From NCBI GenBank assembly GCA_016195295.1, contig JACPZV010000287.1:1-8246 (forward strand): a stretch of DNA of 8,246 nt, given 5' to 3'. Every line of letters starts with the position of its first letter. Positions within the stretch are counted from its first letter, which is position 1. The notes under the pieces are model-generated. The model ran no database searches. It worked only from the letters and a program-made list of their open reading frames with translations, and was not told the origin of the DNA. Origin of the DNA: Acidobacteriota bacterium. Its GTDB lineage: Bacteria; Acidobacteriota; Vicinamibacteria; Vicinamibacterales; CAVVIG01. Positions 5,634 through 8,246 of this stretch are shown piece by piece. The translations under genes and the position numbers were made by a program.

Positions 5634-6932
5634 CTACTGTCCGCCCGTCGTCGTGCGCACGGCGCTCGCCGGCAGGCTGAACGCGATGTACTCGCCGGAG
5701 TAGTTGCCGCCGCTGACCGCGACGATGATGTACTGCTTGCCGTCCACCATGTAGGTCATCGGCGATCCACTCTGGGGCGCGGGCATCCACACCGCGCCGA
5801 CCTGAGTGCCGGTCTGCTTGTCGTACGCGCGCAGCATCGCGCCGCGCGGATGATCCGGCGTTGTCGTCACGCTCGGATCGCCTGCCACGATGAGCGTCTT
5901 CGTCACGACGATCCCGACGTTGCCGGATTGTCCGGTCTTCGGCACGTTCACGCCGCGTAGCGCGGGATGATTGCGCACGTTGTCCGGCGTGTCGCCGTGC
6001 GGGACCGACCACATCAGCTCGCCTTTGTCGAGATTGATGCCGACGATCACGCCGTACGGCGGCTTCACAATCGAGAGACCCTGCACGGTGGCGCCGAAGC
6101 CGCCACCGCCCGCCGGACCTCCGCCGCGCCCGCCGGCCGCGCCCGCGGCCGCTGGCGGCGGTGTTGGCGGTGGCCGTGGCGGCGTGGGACGACGCGGCGC
6201 GTCCGCGGCTTCGCCCTCACCGCCGCCGATAATCGGACGGAACGTCTGGCCTGCCGTGCCCATCACGTAATCCAGATCCGAGAATTCTTTCGGAGGTGAG
6301 ACGAGGCCGAGCGGCGAGATGCACGCGTTGCACGCGTGCGTGAAGAAGGCGTGGAGTTCCGGATCGTACGCCGAGCCCGGCCAGTTGACGCCGCCGCTCA
6401 AGGTCCCGGCTGTGAGCGCCGCCATCGGTCCTTCGATCTTGCTCACCACCGGCGGCAGGAACACGGGACCGAGGCGGTACCGCTTGGCGGCTTCGAGCCC
6501 CTGCGCTTTCAATTCGGGCGTGAAGTCGATCAGATCCGATTCGAGTACACCGTTGCGCGAGTACGCCGGCGGCTTGGTGGGGAACGGCTGCGTCGGGCTC
6601 GTCTTCTCGCCCGGCACGTCGGTCTGCGGGACCGGCCGCTCCTCGAACGGCCACACGGGCTGACCTGTCACGCGATCGAACACGTACAAGATGCCCTGCT
6701 TGGTCGCCTGCGCCACGGCCTTGATCGGCTTGCCGTTGACGACGATGTCCGCGAGAAGCGGCGCCGCAGGCATGTCGTAGTCCCAGATCGGATGGTGCAC
6801 GATCTGGTAGTGCCACTTGCGCTGGCCGGTCTTGAGATCGACGCACACGAGGCTCTCCGAGAAGAGGTTATTGCCGGGACGATGACCGCCGTAGTAATCC
6901 GACGAGGGCGTCTCGATGGGGAGGTACACGAG
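5634..6932 (-). CDS. Quinoprotein C-terminal fragment (downstream of the frameshift)
   Basis: About 430 aa in one open frame from the junction to a TAG at 5634-5636. The first start codon is a GTG at 6929 with no ribosome binding site, so it is unlikely to be made on its own. Propeller tryptophan-docking motifs are visible: CVDLKTGQRKWHYQ, VFDRVTGQPVWPFEE and the degenerate GINLDKGELMWSVPHG. Other family marks are SSDYYGGHRPGNNLF, VHHPIWDYDMPAAPLL, VNWPGSAYDPELHAFF and the ending SGSPMTYMVDGKQYIIVAVSGG. A Pro-then-Gly-rich insertion at about 6099-6204 interrupts the propeller. A Cys-Asn-Ala-Cys pair (near 6325) is not a CxxCH haem site, so no cytochrome c domain is present. The intact enzyme would oxidise an alcohol or sugar in the periplasm using PQQ; the substrate cannot be told. 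Confidence 0.75.
   Translation of the reverse strand, partial: LVYLPIETPSSDYYGGHRPGNNLFSESLVCVDLKTGQRKWHYQIVHHPIWDYDMPAAPLLADIVVNGKPIKAVAQATKQGILYVFDRVTGQPVWPFEERPVPQTDVPGEKTSPTQPFPTKPPAYSRNGVLESDLIDFTPELKAQGLEAAKRYRLGPVFLPPVVSKIEGPMAALTAGTLSGGVNWPGSAYDPELHAFFTHACNACISPLGLVSPPKEFSDLDYVMGTAGQTFRPIIGGGEGEAADAPRRPTPPRPPPTPPPAAAGAAGGRGGGPAGGGGFGATVQGLSIVKPPYGVIVGINLDKGELMWSVPHGDTPDNVRNHPALRGVNVPKTGQSGNVGIVVTKTLIVAGDPSVTTTPDHPRGAMLRAYDKQTGTQVGAVWMPAPQSGSPMTYMVDGKQYIIVAVSGGNYSGEYIAFSLPASAVRTTTGGQ
6099..6204 (-). repeat. Low-complexity Pro/Gly/Ala-rich coding stretch
   Basis: On the minus strand it encodes a run of Pro and Thr-Pro, then Ala-Ala-Gly, then Gly-Gly-Arg and Gly-Gly-Gly blocks. The DNA is almost purely GGC/GCC-type triplets, as expected from slippage-driven expansion. 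The neighbouring paralog also has a poly-Gly run at the matching place (8229-8243). Confidence 0.7.
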
Positions 6933-7710
6933 GATTGAACGTCCACAGCAGCTTGCCGCTGCGCACGTCCCACGCGCGAACGAGGCCCTTCGTGTTGTTG
7001 TGCGTCTTGACCGTCAATCCCTCGCGGAACGACGAGCCGACGATCACCACGTCCTTGGCGACGGTGGGCGTCGAGTGAAGGCCGATTTCACCGGTCTCCA
7101 GATCGATTTGTTCGCCCTTCCCGACGACGGCGCCGATCTTCATGTCGACGACGCCCGCTTTGCCGAACGTGCTGATCGGGGCGCCCGTCTTGGCGTTCAG
7201 CTCGACGAGACGATAGCCGGTGGTCACGTAGATCACGCGATCGTCACCTTTGCCGTCGGTCCAGTACGACAGACCGCGACCGGAGAGCTGACGCGGCGCA
7301 CTGACGGCGCGTGCGCCTTCTTTCTCGGCGTGCACCCAGATGAGCTCGCCCGTCTTCGCGTCGAGCGCCACGACCGAGCGGCGCGTGCCGCCGGTCGCGT
7401 AGATGACGCCCTTCACCATCAGCGGCGTGCCCTCGAGCTTGAACTCGGGCCGCGTCCCGAGGTTGTCGGTCTTGAAGCGCCAGGCGACTTCGAGCTGATT
7501 GAAATTGCTCGCGTTGATCTGATCGAGTGGAGAGTAGCGTGAGCCTTTCACGTCGGCCGTGTAGTACGACCATTCACCGTTCTTGGTGCTCGGCTGGCCG
7601 GCGGCCTGGCCGGCGAGCCGCGCCGTCATGTGCGGCGCCATCACCATCAAACCGAGTACTCCTGCCATCGAGAGTGCGGCGAGCGCGGTGCGCCTTCCTG
7701 TACGTGTCAT
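6868..7710 (-). CDS. Quinoprotein N-terminal fragment (upstream of the frameshift)
   Basis: From ATG 7710 the product is 280 aa, of which about 259 are genuine before the frame changes at about 6933; the last 20 or so residues (rich in Arg, Ser and Leu) are out-of-frame. The signal peptide has Arg6-Arg7, then a hydrophobic core at about 9-26; a GRRTAL start is weakly Tat-like, but Sec export is as likely. The mature start WSYYTADVKGSRYSPLDQIN is typical of PQQ-dependent dehydrogenases. Propeller motifs include ALDAKTGELIWVHA, ELNAKTGAPISTFG and AWDVRSGKLLWTFN. The longer frame from 7755 adds 15 polar residues before the signal peptide and is less likely; AAAGGG about 6 bases upstream supports 7710. 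If expressed it would give a truncated, probably inactive, exported protein. Confidence 0.75.
   Translation of the reverse strand: MTRTGRRTALAALSMAGVLGLMVMAPHMTARLAGQAAGQPSTKNGEWSYYTADVKGSRYSPLDQINASNFNQLEVAWRFKTDNLGTRPEFKLEGTPLMVKGVIYATGGTRRSVVALDAKTGELIWVHAEKEGARAVSAPRQLSGRGLSYWTDGKGDDRVIYVTTGYRLVELNAKTGAPISTFGKAGVVDMKIGAVVGKGEQIDLETGEIGLHSTPTVAKDVVIVGSSFREGLTVKTHNNTKGLVRAWDVRSGKLLWTFNPRVPPHRDALVGLLRRSSSRQ
6922..6945 (-). other. Deletion/frameshift junction in the quinoprotein gene
   Basis: On the minus strand, codons for W-T-F-N (6945-6934) are followed by a single C (6933) and then CTC GTG TAC CTC, which reads L-V-Y-L in the C-terminal frame. The change of frame therefore falls on one base, with no decayed sequence around it. 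Confidence 0.7.
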
Positions 7711-7769
7711 TCGTTTACCCTTTGTCCTTTTGTGTTGGTCGTAGACGAGCACCAATTCCTGATGCGATC
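7711..7769 (-). other. Spacer between the two quinoprotein genes
   Basis: 59 bases with no hairpin terminator and no convincing -35/-10 pair on the minus strand. The two quinoprotein genes are therefore likely co-transcribed. It contains an AAAGGAC and an AAAGGG just before ATG 7710. Confidence 0.4.
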
Positions 7770-8246
7770 TCAGTGCTGGCCCGCCGTCGACGAAGCGCTC
7801 GCGGGCAACGCAAACGCGATGTACTCGCCCGAGTAGATGCCGCCGCTGACGGCGACGACGATGTACTGACGGCCGTCGGGCCCTTTGTAGGTCATCGGCG
7901 AGCCGCTCTGCGCGGCTGGCAACCAGACCGCGCCGACTTCGGCGCCGGTGTCTTTGTTGTACGCGCGCAGCATCGCGCCGCGCGGCCGTCCCAGCGGCGC
8001 CGTCACCGACGGGTCGCCGAGGACCACCAGCGTCTTGGTGACCACCAAGCCGACACTCCCACCTTGGCCGGTCTTCGGGATATTCATTCCGGCGAGCGCG
8101 GGGTTGTTGCGCACGTTGTCCGGCGTGTCGCCGTGCGGCACCTGGAACTTCAGCTCGCCCTTATCGAGATCGATCGCTGCGAGGACGCCGTATGGCGGCT
8201 TCACGATCGGCAGGCCTTCGACCTGCAGGCCGCCGCCACCGCCCGC
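7770..8246 (-). CDS. PQQ-dependent quinoprotein, C-terminal end (paralog; 5' part outside window)
   Basis: The frame is open to the window edge and ends in TGA at 7770-7772, giving the last 158 residues of a larger protein; the GTG at 8204 is internal. It matches the C-terminus of the adjacent broken quinoprotein along its whole length, roughly three residues in four by eye. Shared blocks are IVKPPYGV, VPHGDTPDNVRN, PRGAMLRAY, VGAVW, QSGSPMTY and YSGEYIAF. A Gly-rich run at the very edge corresponds to the Gly-rich insertion in the paralog. It is probably a periplasmic PQQ-type dehydrogenase and the first of a tandem pair. As the visible part is intact, it may be the functional copy. The substrate is unknown. 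Confidence 0.85.
   Translation of the reverse strand, partial: AGGGGGLQVEGLPIVKPPYGVLAAIDLDKGELKFQVPHGDTPDNVRNNPALAGMNIPKTGQGGSVGLVVTKTLVVLGDPSVTAPLGRPRGAMLRAYNKDTGAEVGAVWLPAAQSGSPMTYKGPDGRQYIVVAVSGGIYSGEYIAFALPASASSTAGQH

Larger units (their letters stand above)
5634..7710 (-). pseudogene. PQQ-dependent quinoprotein gene broken by internal deletion and frameshift
   Basis: Two long frames on the minus strand together encode one signal-peptide-bearing, PQQ-type beta-propeller protein. The N-terminal frame is correct to the W-T-F-N residues of a propeller motif (7710 to 6934). The C-terminal frame resumes with L-V-Y-L-P-I-E-T-P-S (from 6932). In intact relatives, as I recall the family, roughly 35-40 residues lie between these two points, including a conserved stretch rich in Asn, Trp and Gly. 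The sequence thus shows a missing segment of about 110 bases whose length is not a multiple of three. Both halves are otherwise free of stops and well conserved, which points to a recent lesion or an assembly error rather than an old pseudogene. Confidence 0.75.

Noticed and set aside
6320..6335. Cys-Asn-Ala-Cys in the quinoprotein as a haem-binding site
   Set aside because: The next residue is Ile, not His, so it is not a CxxCH cytochrome c motif. No cytochrome domain is seen.
6927..6929. GTG as an independent start of the quinoprotein C-terminal half
   Set aside because: No Shine-Dalgarno precedes it, and the product would start in mid-propeller without a signal peptide. The frame is also open upstream of it. 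A broken gene is simpler.
6922..6945. Programmed ribosomal frameshift in the quinoprotein gene
   Set aside because: There is no slippery heptamer, and a conserved segment appears to be missing, so a shift alone would not restore a normal protein.

Overview
The window looks like a chromosomal stretch from a GC-rich, Gram-negative-type environmental bacterium, most likely Acidobacteriota (possibly Vicinamibacteria). This is inferred from gene content: tandem PQQ-type quinoproteins with signal peptides, a TonB-C-terminal protein, PEGA repeats and a LiaF/LytS/LytTR cluster, plus strong G/C bias at third codon positions. No rRNA or other marker gene is present to confirm it. I see no tRNA, CRISPR, insertion sequence or phage gene.

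Layout. (1) 1-1693, plus strand: the 3' end of a PEGA-repeat gene, then an ATGA-overlapping gene for a secreted TPR-like protein with a proline-rich linker and a TonB C-terminal domain. A hairpin sits on its stop codon. (2) 1694-1846: a short regulatory gap with an 11-bp perfect direct repeat at a 21-bp period. It resembles a LytTR-type binding site. (3) 1847-4937, plus strand: five tightly packed genes for a 68-aa membrane protein, a four-helix LiaI/LiaF-like membrane protein, a LiaF-like protein with its beta-strand C-terminal domain, a LytS-type histidine kinase and a LytTR response regulator. (4) 5020-5160, plus strand: a 46-aa zinc-ribbon protein with its own promoter-like element and a strong ribosome binding site. 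(5) 5180-8246, minus strand, read right to left: the C-terminal end of one PQQ quinoprotein, a second paralogous quinoprotein broken by an internal deletion and frameshift near 6933, and a small secreted protein with a strong ribosome binding site.

How it fits together. Region 3 reads as a LiaF-linked envelope-sensing module. It resembles LiaFSR of Firmicutes in having a LiaF-type membrane partner beside a two-component pair, but the kinase and regulator are LytS/LytTR rather than the NarL-type LiaS/LiaR. The direct repeat in front of the first gene has the geometry expected for the module's own regulator, which suggests autoregulation. Region 5 is a periplasmic oxidation locus with one visibly damaged copy, either a recent pseudogene or an assembly error. 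The most original observations are the LiaF-LytS-LytTR operon with its candidate operator and small leader membrane protein, and the clean in-gene deletion in the quinoprotein.
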